Virus record (IMG/VR): IMGVR_UViG_3300025809_002164
Span: 1-64,000 of that record
Strand: one strand, 5' to 3'
DNA length: 64,000 nt
Origin: a virus
This document shows positions 56,645 to 64,000 of this stretch, in pieces. Both the position numbers and the translations under genes were made by a program. Each line of letters opens with the position of its first letter. The stretch's first letter is position 1. Under the pieces are notes generated by a model. That model saw only the letters and a program-made list of their open reading frames with translations, was not told the origin of the DNA and made no database searches.

Positions 56645-57907
56645 TTAGTTAGGTATAACTCCCTCTATTATAGGCATCCAGTCTTTAGATTTAGAGTGAG
56701 GCCAAATTAGCCATGATTTAGGTAATTCTGAAGCTTCGAAATTTCTCCACAGTCTGACAAATTCGTCTTTAGGATTATCCTCTAGTAAGTTTTTAACTTC
56801 ATCTTCTGATGCATCTAGCCTTACCATTTCTTTTCCGTTTTTATCCTTAAATGCAATAACCCATACATCATAATCATTTTCAGTAAATGTAGGTTTATGA
56901 ACATCGATACAATACTTAAAGTCAGACACAAAACTTTTTTCGTATTGAGACTTAATGGAAAACGGAACGGGGGGAGGCTTTCTATCTATAGTGAATTGTT
57001 GAATTTTTCTATCTTTGAAACGTATCCCGGAGTATTGCTCGTAATCCTTAAGCGATCTAACTTTTCCGAGCCCATACTTAGGTATATGCTGCCTTCTGAG
57101 GGAATCCATACCGTGAAGCTTTCTGTATCTAGTGAAACTATCTTTGTTTAATTTTTCCCATTTATCTACATCATCCCAATGCCTAGACCTGCCCTCCCTG
57201 GTGTAGTGATGCCAAACCCAGGGTCTGTGGAGATGGAATAGATCATAACCCCAAGTATATGCCCTAGTGCTTAAAGAGCTTTCTTCTCCATGAAAGTATA
57301 ATTTAGGATCGTATGGAACTTCCTCGCAAAACAAACCAAGAGTAAATATAAAATGACCACTAATGAACCTAGCTCTCTCTGGGGAAGAGCCTTCCCAGTT
57401 ATTAATTGTCTCTGGGAAAATAAATATGGGACCTTCCGGCATAAACCTATCGATGTATGTTCTCCATACATCGTCAAGCCTTTTCTCTCCTTTAATGTCT
57501 GGGTCGTATGAGGGTAGGTAGGATGATAGTAGGGGTTTTTTACTTCCTTCTTTTTTAAGCTGGTTTAAAGTTTCTTTAAGCTTTAGATCCCAATCTTTAA
57601 TGAATCTATGGTGTGAGTCTAGCTGAAAATAGTACTCTTCTCCGTCGTATAGTTTTTGTATTTGATGTCGAGCATGGCATACCCCTAAACTATCTTTATA
57701 GTTAGTTTCAATTATTTTAAAGCTTTTTCTTTTTTTGTATTTACTTAAATCATTAATCTTATCTTCAGCTTTGAATTGGTTTGAGATTGCAAAAACTAGA
57801 TTCCTTGGATTCTTTGCATTTTTAAGGCAATTTTCTATCGTTGGAATTAACTCTGCATCCCTATAGCTAGCTATTGATATGAATATTTTATTTTTTTTCA
57901 TTTTCAA
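56645..57907 (-). CDS. Skp1-type GlcNAc-transferase-like (GT60) B
   Basis: 420 residues, the same length as copy A. ISIASYRDAELIPTIENCLK, YFQLDSHHRFIKDWDLKL, FISGHFIFTLGLFCEEV and FHGEESSLSTRAYTWGYDLF match copy A. The two copies have diverged widely, so they likely act on different acceptors. The start overlaps the RecA gene by 20 bases. Confidence 0.8.
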   Translation of the reverse strand: MKMKKNKIFISIASYRDAELIPTIENCLKNAKNPRNLVFAISNQFKAEDKINDLSKYKKRKSFKIIETNYKDSLGVCHARHQIQKLYDGEEYYFQLDSHHRFIKDWDLKLKETLNQLKKEGSKKPLLSSYLPSYDPDIKGEKRLDDVWRTYIDRFMPEGPIFIFPETINNWEGSSPERARFISGHFIFTLGLFCEEVPYDPKLYFHGEESSLSTRAYTWGYDLFHLHRPWVWHHYTREGRSRHWDDVDKWEKLNKDSFTRYRKLHGMDSLRRQHIPKYGLGKVRSLKDYEQYSGIRFKDRKIQQFTIDRKPPPVPFSIKSQYEKSFVSDFKYCIDVHKPTFTENDYDVWVIAFKDKNGKEMVRLDASEDEVKNLLEDNPKDEFVRLWRNFEASELPKSWLIWPHSKSKDWMPIIEGVIPN

Positions 57908-58985
57908 AGATTTTATTTATAGTATAGTAAAAAAAGTCTTTCAATTTTCCATCAGATTCTAGTAGGTTTAATAATTTCAAATCACCTTGAATTTTATCAG
58001 GGCATTCTAATTTTTTTTCTCTTATTTCTTTTAACATTTCTTCATCTATAGATATCCATGCCCCTTTTTTCTCTATGAATCCCCACAGGTATAACATATC
58101 TATTATTTCTTTCTCTCTCCATATCGAATTACCGTTTGTTCTTCCGTATTTAATTGGGTATCTGATTTCTGCTCCGGTTTTTTCGTTTATACTTTTTCTG
58201 AATTTTATTTTACAATAATGACCTATAGGGTTACCCTTGTCTTCAATCCTTGTGGCTGATGGATTCTCCCACATTATGTCACTGGTGTATCTTTCTCCAA
58301 ATTCCAAAATGAAATTTGCATAGTGCTTTATAGCATTACCTCCAGCCTGTTTTGCTTTTGGTCCACCTCTAGATGCATAAGGGTTAGATGAAACCTCGAC
58401 TCTAACCTGAGATGTCAGTATCATCATGTGTCCCATTTTGGTAATAGGCAGGACCATTTTTTTAAGGAAGACGGAAGTTACTAAAGCTCCGCCGGCAACC
58501 TGTTCACTTTCTGAAAATGGCTTATCCATATCGTTCATTCTGCATAATGCATCTACACTATCGACAATAAACATATACCTCTTGCCGTCATCATTATTAA
58601 AAACTAAATCTCGTATAAGTTCGAAAACTTTTTCGAAAATATTGCAATCAAATACGAAGAACTTCTCAGGGTCTAGGTCTAGTCCAGACCTAGCTAGCAT
58701 TTCCTTGCTCAGTCTACCTTCGCTTTTTATTACGACAACCATTCCTTTGTTGCCGAAATGTTTCTGGAAATTTTTAGCTACAGATAAAGCACAGCTTGTC
58801 TTGCCTCCTTCGTTTACTCCTGTGAATCTGTGAGCTCCGGAAGGTAATCCTCCGCCTAAGGCTAAGTCTAAATTCAAGCTTCCACTCGGTATTTTATAGT
58901 CTTCTTCGTTGAAGTGATTGAAGTGGTATTTTTTATTATCCTTATTGTCTAAGAATTTATTTATTTGATCTAATGTTGAACTCAT
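57888..58985 (-). CDS. recA: RecA/UvsX-like recombinase
   Basis: 365 residues. Walker A FTGVNEGGKTSCALSVAKNF has GGKT instead of the usual SSGKT. VVVIKSEGRLSKEM carries the catalytic Glu, and YMFIVDSVDALC is Walker B. MILTSQVRVE and SRGGPKAKQAGGNAIKHYA are the loop regions. It strand-exchanges DNA in recombination-dependent replication. It heads, with a 110-residue gene, the operon containing the second glycan block. Confidence 0.9.
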   Translation of the reverse strand: MSSTLDQINKFLDNKDNKKYHFNHFNEEDYKIPSGSLNLDLALGGGLPSGAHRFTGVNEGGKTSCALSVAKNFQKHFGNKGMVVVIKSEGRLSKEMLARSGLDLDPEKFFVFDCNIFEKVFELIRDLVFNNDDGKRYMFIVDSVDALCRMNDMDKPFSESEQVAGGALVTSVFLKKMVLPITKMGHMMILTSQVRVEVSSNPYASRGGPKAKQAGGNAIKHYANFILEFGERYTSDIMWENPSATRIEDKGNPIGHYCKIKFRKSINEKTGAEIRYPIKYGRTNGNSIWREKEIIDMLYLWGFIEKKGAWISIDEEMLKEIREKKLECPDKIQGDLKLLNLLESDGKLKDFFYYTINKIFENEKK

Positions 58986-59311
58986 AATAAGAAACTTCTG
59001 ATTGTTTTTGGTTTTACTTCTATGAGTATATCATCTCCAGACTTATCTGTCAAGATTATTTTGTCAGGCTTTGGAAGTACATAATGGAACTCTTTGTATT
59101 TTTTATCAAGTAAATATTTTCCGTAATCTGATTTCAAAACAATCAAGGAGTCCCAGTCTTGTTTGAATTGAACCTTTTCCCAGAACTCTATATTAGGGTA
59201 TAGAGCCATTAAGTCCTTGAGCATTTTATATTCCCTACTCCAGAATGGACCCTTGATTGATTTTGGAGGAGTTATTATTCTTAATACTATTTGCTTTTTA
59301 TTTAAAGACAT
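58982..59311 (-). CDS. Unknown protein upstream of RecA
   Basis: 109 residues from the ATG at 59311 (an in-frame TTG at 59314 is one codon earlier). KQIVLRIITPPKSIKGPFWS, then IEFWEKVQFKQDWDSLIVLK. It may be a phage recombination or replication accessory. The stop overlaps the RecA start (ATGA), and a leaderless promoter precedes it. Confidence 0.55.
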   Translation of the reverse strand: MSLNKKQIVLRIITPPKSIKGPFWSREYKMLKDLMALYPNIEFWEKVQFKQDWDSLIVLKSDYGKYLLDKKYKEFHYVLPKPDKIILTDKSGDDILIEVKPKTIRSFLL

Positions 59312-59317
59312 CAAAAT

Positions 59318-59346
59318 ATGCTAGCATACTTTGAGAAATAAGTCAA
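59318..59346 (-). promoter_or_regulatory. Promoter for the RecA-glycan operon
   Basis: TTGACT (59341-59346), 17-base spacer and TAGCAT (59318-59323) on the minus strand, 6 bases before the ATG at 59311. The -35 box overlaps the stop of the virion-like gene at 59343. Confidence 0.75.
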
Positions 59347-60941
59347 GCATTCATTAAAGCTTTCCAGCCGCAAGGTATACTTAGATTATTTTTGTCTAAC
59401 CCTCCGCATTTACAGTCAAATGAAGAGTCGGATCTTAAGTTGTTATCCCAGCAGCTTTGTAGCCAGTATTGGGAGTGAGGATATTGACTTGCAGGCTCAA
59501 CTTTGCAGGTTTCAAGGCAGAGGTCATATGCTGTATTTGGATTCATATCATCACAGTTGTCTCGCAAGTCTGAAGTGTTGTCCGTTCTTCCATAATCTCC
59601 ATACCAAATTTTGATGTTATAATTTAATGGATTAGTTGTGACTGAGTTGACAAAGTCTATCGAGTTGTTTTGGTGATTGACTGACCAAGTGATGGTTTCA
59701 TTTAGGGCGGTCCCTTGGTGGGGTCCTCCGCGTTGAAACCAGACATCTGTTAATTCTGTGGGATGATTCATTATATCTTCATTGCAGATATATTCTATTT
59801 CTATTCTGAACGTACCATCAGACTCTTCGTTGGATTTTACAAAAAAACCTTCCAGGCTCACTTCATAAGGATCTCCTGATTGAACCTCCACTCCTTCATT
59901 GTTATATATTTTAAAATCAAAACCTTTAAATGTTCCGTCTAGATACAATCCTCTACCCCAATTTGGGTCATCTGAAGGCACGTCTATCCATTGAAAGTCT
60001 TGCCCGGAGGTCATTACTTCCTCCTGTATTATGGGCTCGCATTCTTGATATAAGGATATAAAGGGAACATACGCAAGCTCGTCTTGATTGTTGTAAAAAA
60101 CCTCAGGGCCTCCTTGCAAAAGTTGAATGTAAAATTCGTACTCCTCAAAGCTATGAATGTCATGCTCGGTTTCCAACGATGCCTTTTGTTCTTCGTATGT
60201 TGTAGGGTCGGCAGGGATCCAAGGTTTATTAGTAACTCCTTCAGGAAAAGATACAGAAAAATTTGCTTGACTACCCGCTTCAGTATGGCTGCTGCTAAGG
60301 AAAAATATCCCTTCATTGCAGTATCTAGCAATACGGTCACCCTCTTGATTGCGAGCCTTCACTGCTCTTCTGTGGCAAATTTGGCACGAGTTATCAGATG
60401 AAATTCCATAAGTTGAATCCTTGCAGGGCTCTGTAGTATTATCTAAATAGTTATCTACTTCTAGGAATTTATCCCAATCAGGAAAAGAAACTTTTGCTTT
60501 ATGTAAATAAATATTTAAACCTTCCTCTATTCCATCATCAGAGACTATTTGGTCTGATTGAATCGCTGAACCTAATACAACATCGCCACCTTGAGTATTA
60601 ATCTCTATTAGGGATCCCTCTTTACCTATGTACCTGTTAGGGATGGTTATACTATCACTCTTGATGTAAATTCCTTCAAATGGCTGGTCGTGAGGTTCGT
60701 AGCCTATGGTAAGGTCTGGTATATGCAGCGACCCATCTAAGTTTGTGAAGTCGTGATACATTTCTTGATCCTTTATGCCCCCTTCAGCAAAATCTGAGTC
60801 CTTGTCTAACAATAGATTGCAGGCGGCAACCGAATTAAATTTAGGTTTATGGCTAACGCTTATGATATCTTTGTCTTTAGATAAAAAATACCTACCACCC
60901 TCTCCTTCGAGGTCTCTCATATTAGTAAATTCTTCTCTCAT
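59343..60941 (-). CDS. Probable virion/tail protein
   Basis: 532 residues with beta-rich, Gly/Asn/Asp-rich composition and many Cys. The N-terminal part has the segment KVSFPDWDKFLEVDN, and the next gene has a matching VSFPNLERIEAGN segment. The C-terminal part has a Cys-rich block (NTAYDLCLETCKVEP, SFDCKCGGLDKNNLSIPCG) that could form disulfides in the virion. A tail-fibre or adhesin role is plausible but not shown. Confidence 0.5.
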   Translation of the reverse strand: MREEFTNMRDLEGEGGRYFLSKDKDIISVSHKPKFNSVAACNLLLDKDSDFAEGGIKDQEMYHDFTNLDGSLHIPDLTIGYEPHDQPFEGIYIKSDSITIPNRYIGKEGSLIEINTQGGDVVLGSAIQSDQIVSDDGIEEGLNIYLHKAKVSFPDWDKFLEVDNYLDNTTEPCKDSTYGISSDNSCQICHRRAVKARNQEGDRIARYCNEGIFFLSSSHTEAGSQANFSVSFPEGVTNKPWIPADPTTYEEQKASLETEHDIHSFEEYEFYIQLLQGGPEVFYNNQDELAYVPFISLYQECEPIIQEEVMTSGQDFQWIDVPSDDPNWGRGLYLDGTFKGFDFKIYNNEGVEVQSGDPYEVSLEGFFVKSNEESDGTFRIEIEYICNEDIMNHPTELTDVWFQRGGPHQGTALNETITWSVNHQNNSIDFVNSVTTNPLNYNIKIWYGDYGRTDNTSDLRDNCDDMNPNTAYDLCLETCKVEPASQYPHSQYWLQSCWDNNLRSDSSFDCKCGGLDKNNLSIPCGWKALMNA

Positions 60942-60944
60942 TGA

Positions 60945-61718
60945 TTACTTTTTTTGAATTAAATTAGAAAAGTCATCCGTTGAGTATTGGCTTTGATTTG
61001 ACCTCTTGATTACGGAATGAACACAAATTCTAGTTTGATCTGAATGAGCTACATCTTGAGATGAGGCGGAGCTTGATTCTTCCCTGTCGAAGTCTTTTCT
61101 TGCTGGCAGTATGTTTATTTTTCTCTTATAGTCGGACGGGTAGATGTGAACTTTTGTGCCATCGTAATAAAATGCATTGCTTTTATCTTGATGAAATGCT
61201 ACATTTCCAGCTTCTATCCTTTCTAAATTGGGAAAAGAAACACTTCCATTTTTAACATGTATTTCTTTTGCGAAGATTCTAGCATCACATTCCGGGCCAG
61301 GGTTAGTGCTTGGAGTTAAGGCTGACGGCCCTATAGATAAATATGTTGAGTCAGATATGGAAACTTCCTTGTCGTGATTGGGTCCGAAGCATTCAACTTT
61401 CTTATCTTCGGGAATGCTGCTTGGGATGCTTGCATATTCAGCCAAGTGTGGAAATTTTCCATTTTCACCTATTGACCCAAGCTTTCCGAGGAATGGTAAT
61501 TTAGCATGACAATCATATTCAAACTTTGATAGCACTGTTTTTTCTTCAGGGTCGTTTTTTTGGGCGCCTCCTAGTAAGAAAAATTTGTCGTTTTGGTCTG
61601 GACTGTATACTCTTTCCTCTGATTGGGATACGGCATCTCCTACTTTTACCATTGAGCTTTTTTTTGCGGAATACCTAAGAAGGTCTTCATTGCTAATTAC
61701 GTCTATTAAGTCAGCCAT
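60945..61718 (-). CDS. Probable virion/tail protein
   Basis: 257 residues with YLSIGPSALTPSTNPGPECD and FAKEIHVKNGSVSFPNLERI. It shares the VSFP block with the gene at 59343-60941. Repetitive beta pattern and no catalytic motif suggest a structural protein, probably assembled with its neighbours. Confidence 0.5.
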   Translation of the reverse strand: MADLIDVISNEDLLRYSAKKSSMVKVGDAVSQSEERVYSPDQNDKFFLLGGAQKNDPEEKTVLSKFEYDCHAKLPFLGKLGSIGENGKFPHLAEYASIPSSIPEDKKVECFGPNHDKEVSISDSTYLSIGPSALTPSTNPGPECDARIFAKEIHVKNGSVSFPNLERIEAGNVAFHQDKSNAFYYDGTKVHIYPSDYKRKINILPARKDFDREESSSASSQDVAHSDQTRICVHSVIKRSNQSQYSTDDFSNLIQKK

Positions 61719-61723
61719 AAAAT

Positions 61724-62377
61724 TTATTCCTCGTTGCAGGATTTTGGACTCCTTTCGAAAGCCTCATTAGGCAAACCTTCGTCGTCTAAAGAAATTCCCG
61801 GGGAATCTAGCTCCCATTTGGAGCTATTTCCGTGGACTACAACTTCAACATGGCTAATTATATTCTTGCCATTAATTGCCATTACAGGTATATCGCCTTC
61901 ACCGACATAAATGATCGAACTTTCAGCCTTGAAGTCTTCACCTTCAACATCTATGCCGACACTGGGGAAATCTTTACCTATTCCTAACTTTTCGAAATGT
62001 ATAGGTTTGCCGAAGCTTCCATCAAAAAAATCAAACTGATAAGTGCTCCACTTTTTGGAAGACGAGTTAAATTTTAAGCCAAAATTTTCGCCATAATCTG
62101 AGTCATCGAATTTATAATCTAGCTCGGATGATGTATCTGGGCAGTCAGACGTGTCTGTTTCTACTAGCAGCTGCTTCTCTTTTCCAAACTTAATCTTAGC
62201 GAATTGAAGTATCTGATCATGGAAATCATTATCATACATTCCAAGCCACCTGTAATCACTATCGTATATTTTATCCTGTATGGCTACATAATATTCTTCG
62301 TCTGAATTGTAGTCGTCTTTATCTATGAATTCTATTTCTTTATTTATTAAAGATTTATTTAGGCTTAAAGCTTCCAT
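61724..62377 (-). CDS. Probable virion/tail protein
   Basis: 217 residues, acidic, with FEKLGIGKDFPSVGIDVEGE and IPVMAINGKNIISHVEVVVH. Part of a run of beta-rich proteins downstream of NrdB. No enzyme motif is visible. The class is inferred from composition and neighbours. Confidence 0.45.
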   Translation of the reverse strand: MEALSLNKSLINKEIEFIDKDDYNSDEEYYVAIQDKIYDSDYRWLGMYDNDFHDQILQFAKIKFGKEKQLLVETDTSDCPDTSSELDYKFDDSDYGENFGLKFNSSSKKWSTYQFDFFDGSFGKPIHFEKLGIGKDFPSVGIDVEGEDFKAESSIIYVGEGDIPVMAINGKNIISHVEVVVHGNSSKWELDSPGISLDDEGLPNEAFERSPKSCNEE

Positions 62378-62391
62378 AACTTATTTAAAAC

Positions 62392-62556
62392 TTAACTCCT
62401 GTCTAGTTTCCCTATTGTTATGGTTAAATTTTTTAAAATATATTCAGGTAGGATGTTTTTGTTTTTGGTTTCTTTAGTCTTTTTTAAGAGAGAGTCTCCT
62501 TTTTTGACGAAAACATGATCTAGATCGCCGGCAGGCTCTGAGCATTCTTGTGGCAT
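62392..62556 (-). CDS. 54-residue protein
   Basis: Starts at an ATG at 62556, 35 bases after NrdB. It begins MPQECSEPAGDLDHVFVKKG and continues with a Lys-rich stretch (KKTKETKNKNILPEYILKNL). No family is recognised. Confidence 0.45.
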   Translation of the reverse strand: MPQECSEPAGDLDHVFVKKGDSLLKKTKETKNKNILPEYILKNLTITIGKLDRS

Positions 62557-62591
62557 AAAGTATATATACACATAATTTATTTCATAAAGAA

Positions 62592-63605
62592 TTAAAAATC
62601 ATCATCAAGGGAGCCGCTTTGTTGGTATTCTCTAACCCTCCTCTCGAAAAAATTACCCATAGCTTGAACATCAACAACTTCACCTAGCCAAGGGAAAGGA
62701 TTTTTATCGCTAGGAAATCTGTAATCTAAACCAATAGCCTCAAGCCTCCTGTTACCTATGTAGTGCATATAGTCCACAAACATTTCTGCATTTAGACCCA
62801 GTATTCCAGTTGGAAGTACATCATGAGCATAAGCTATTTCAAGCTCGACAGCTTTTTTGATATGCTCTACGAATTCTTCTTGTATTGATTTTGTCCAAAT
62901 AGATGGGTTTTGTTCTATTAATGTGTTTATTAAATATGTACCAAATGCGATATGAGAACTTTCGTCTCTAAGGGTGTATTTAATTTGGTCTGATATACCC
63001 TGAAGCTTGTTCTGTCTACCTAAAGCTAGGAGCATAGCGAATCCGCTAAAGAAAAAAGTTCCTTCACAAACGATCCAATAAGTCAAGAAGTTTCTTAAAA
63101 TTTCTTGCTTGCCCGACTTAGTTTCTGGGTTAAAATCTGACCTACCTAGGTCGTTAGTTATACCCATAAGGAAGTCATCCTTAGCTTTTATGCTTGGTAT
63201 TGTTTCGTAGGCATTAAATACTTCCTCTACATCAAGGTCTAGGCTATCGCAGATATATACTACCGTGAGGTTGTGAAGGCTTTCTTCAAAAGCTTGACGA
63301 AGTATGTACTGCCTGCACTCAGCATCCGTAACATATTTGAAGGCACTAAGCAAAAGATTATTACCAACAAGAGACTCAGATCCAGCAAAAAACCCAAGGC
63401 AGCGCTTAACAAGTAGTTTCTCATCTTCAGAAATTTCATTATTTTTCCATTGTTTTATGTCGTCTTGCATGGAAATCTCGGTAGGCATCCAGTTATTTGC
63501 GCAACTTTTTAAGAAAAGGTCCCATGCAAACTTATGTTTATGTGGTAAAATTCTATTTACCCCTGCAATATTTTTAGTTAAAAGTTCTCCGGTTTTTGTT
63601 TCCAT
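62592..63605 (-). CDS. nrdB: Ribonucleotide reductase class I beta, tyrosine-less
   Basis: 337 residues. Di-metal ligands are visible: E43 (PTEI), E108xxH111 (FEESLHN), E181 (VCEGTFF) and E215xxH218 (DESSHIAF). At the position of the radical tyrosine (seven residues after E108) there is Val115 instead of Tyr. The first ligand is Glu, as in several tyrosine-less subclasses. It would use a metal-based (for example Mn/Fe or Mn2) cofactor rather than a tyrosyl radical. NrdA is not in the window. Confidence 0.85.
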   Translation of the reverse strand: METKTGELLTKNIAGVNRILPHKHKFAWDLFLKSCANNWMPTEISMQDDIKQWKNNEISEDEKLLVKRCLGFFAGSESLVGNNLLLSAFKYVTDAECRQYILRQAFEESLHNLTVVYICDSLDLDVEEVFNAYETIPSIKAKDDFLMGITNDLGRSDFNPETKSGKQEILRNFLTYWIVCEGTFFFSGFAMLLALGRQNKLQGISDQIKYTLRDESSHIAFGTYLINTLIEQNPSIWTKSIQEEFVEHIKKAVELEIAYAHDVLPTGILGLNAEMFVDYMHYIGNRRLEAIGLDYRFPSDKNPFPWLGEVVDVQAMGNFFERRVREYQQSGSLDDDF

Positions 63606-63644
63606 GTTGTATATATCGTTATGATTGAATAATCAGATCACATT

Positions 63645-63673
63645 ATGATAATGCAAAATGCAAAAGAAGTCAA
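63645..63673 (-). promoter_or_regulatory. Promoter for nrdB operon
   Basis: TTGACT (63668-63673), 17-base spacer and TATCAT (63645-63650) on the minus strand, with 39 bases to the ATG at 63605. The longer leader (about 32 bases) is unlike most promoters in this window, so it could hold extra regulation. Confidence 0.7.
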
Positions 63674-63691
63674 GACTTAAATGTAATAACT

Positions 63692-64000
63692 CTAACCTTT
63701 ATAGACCGCACAGACCGAAAGGCCTTGATTGGCAACCACTGTTGTGTATAAGGCTATTTTGCCATCAAAATTCATTCCGACACTTGGAGTGAAGTCAAAA
63801 TTTGCCGCCCCTGAAGTTGGAACTGTGAATTTTATTATTCCTTGCGTATTATTTTTTATAACTATGACTTCATTCATAGAGGCATTGCCAGTTACGCTAG
63901 CTTGAACTCCATAAAGAATTGAGGGGCCAGAAGTGAAATCGCCAGCAGACGTAAGCCTTTTGACGGTAGCCGCAGAATTAACTCCGCTAATGTTAGCATT
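63692..64000 (-). CDS. Small virion-like protein, C-terminal part (cut by window edge)
   Basis: The frame is open from 63692 to the right edge with no start needed inside the window. SAATVKRLTSAGDFTSGPSI, YGVQASVTGNASMNEVIVIK and KIALYTTVVANQGLSVCAVY match the beta-sandwich pattern of small decoration or neck proteins in marine phages. An internal ATG at 63877 is not the real start. The N-terminus lies beyond the window. Confidence 0.6.
   Translation of the reverse strand, partial: NANISGVNSAATVKRLTSAGDFTSGPSILYGVQASVTGNASMNEVIVIKNNTQGIIKFTVPTSGAANFDFTPSVGMNFDGKIALYTTVVANQGLSVCAVYKG

Noticed and set aside
1-64000. tRNA genes
   Set aside because: The only TTCGA-type T-arm with matching acceptor stem found in the intergenic regions is that of the tmRNA. 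Coding regions were not scanned by a covariance model.

Overview
The window is a contiguous piece of a large, AT-rich, tailed-phage-like genome. It carries a virus-typical replication set (a DnaE-type polymerase in two parts, DnaQ exonuclease, DnaB helicase, Toprim primase, RecA/UvsX, RuvB-like ATPase, dNMP kinase, NrdB). The genes are tightly packed, nearly all on the minus strand, and many overlap by 1-20 bases. There are many very small genes, and no rRNA, ribosomal-protein or central-metabolism genes. No tRNA, IS element, transposase, integrase or CRISPR array was found. Terminase, portal and capsid genes must lie outside the window. The host is probably a Gram-negative bacterium: the window encodes lipoproteins with lipoboxes, a TorF-like outer-membrane barrel and canonical sigma70-type promoters. 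A one-piece tmRNA and an SHD1-like domain protein weakly hint at the PVC group (Verrucomicrobia), but this is inference only.

Layout. 1-8.1 kb: macro-domain protein (cut by the left edge), UvdE, cupin, lipoprotein, RuvB-like ATPase, a sigma70-like factor and many small accessory genes. 8.1-24.7 kb: a glycan/sulfation island with nine sulfotransferases interleaved with glycosyltransferases and methyltransferases. It is preceded, in transcription order, by an inorganic pyrophosphatase, a 22-residue membrane peptide and an APS-kinase/nucleotidyltransferase fusion. 24.7-36.2 kb: a virion-like protein, a second sigma-like gene, HTH protein, dNMP kinase, C5-cytosine methyltransferase with an unknown partner, holin-like and outer-membrane proteins, nucleases, a degenerate UvdE paralogue and a nucleoside deoxyribosyltransferase-like protein. 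36.36-36.78 kb: a complete tmRNA gene. 36.8-49.7 kb: virion-like protein, ClpC-like ATPase and the replication module. 49.7-59.3 kb: a RecA-headed operon that runs into a second glycan block (two GT60-like enzymes, a tenth sulfotransferase, glycosyltransferase, methyltransferase and a four-domain 1017-residue fusion). 59.3-64 kb: virion-like proteins, NrdB and a structural protein cut by the right edge.

Several features work together. The sulfotransferases all need PAPS; the APS-kinase fusion and pyrophosphatase upstream are plausible suppliers. Many sulfotransferases share a nearly identical 3' DNA segment (up to 56 identical bases), so glycosyltransferase cassettes lie between direct repeats that could recombine. 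Transcription units start at TTGAC(A/T)-N17-TATAAT-like promoters placed so close to the start codon that many mRNAs should be leaderless. Genes inside operons mostly lack Shine-Dalgarno sequences and often start in an AAATATATG-like context.
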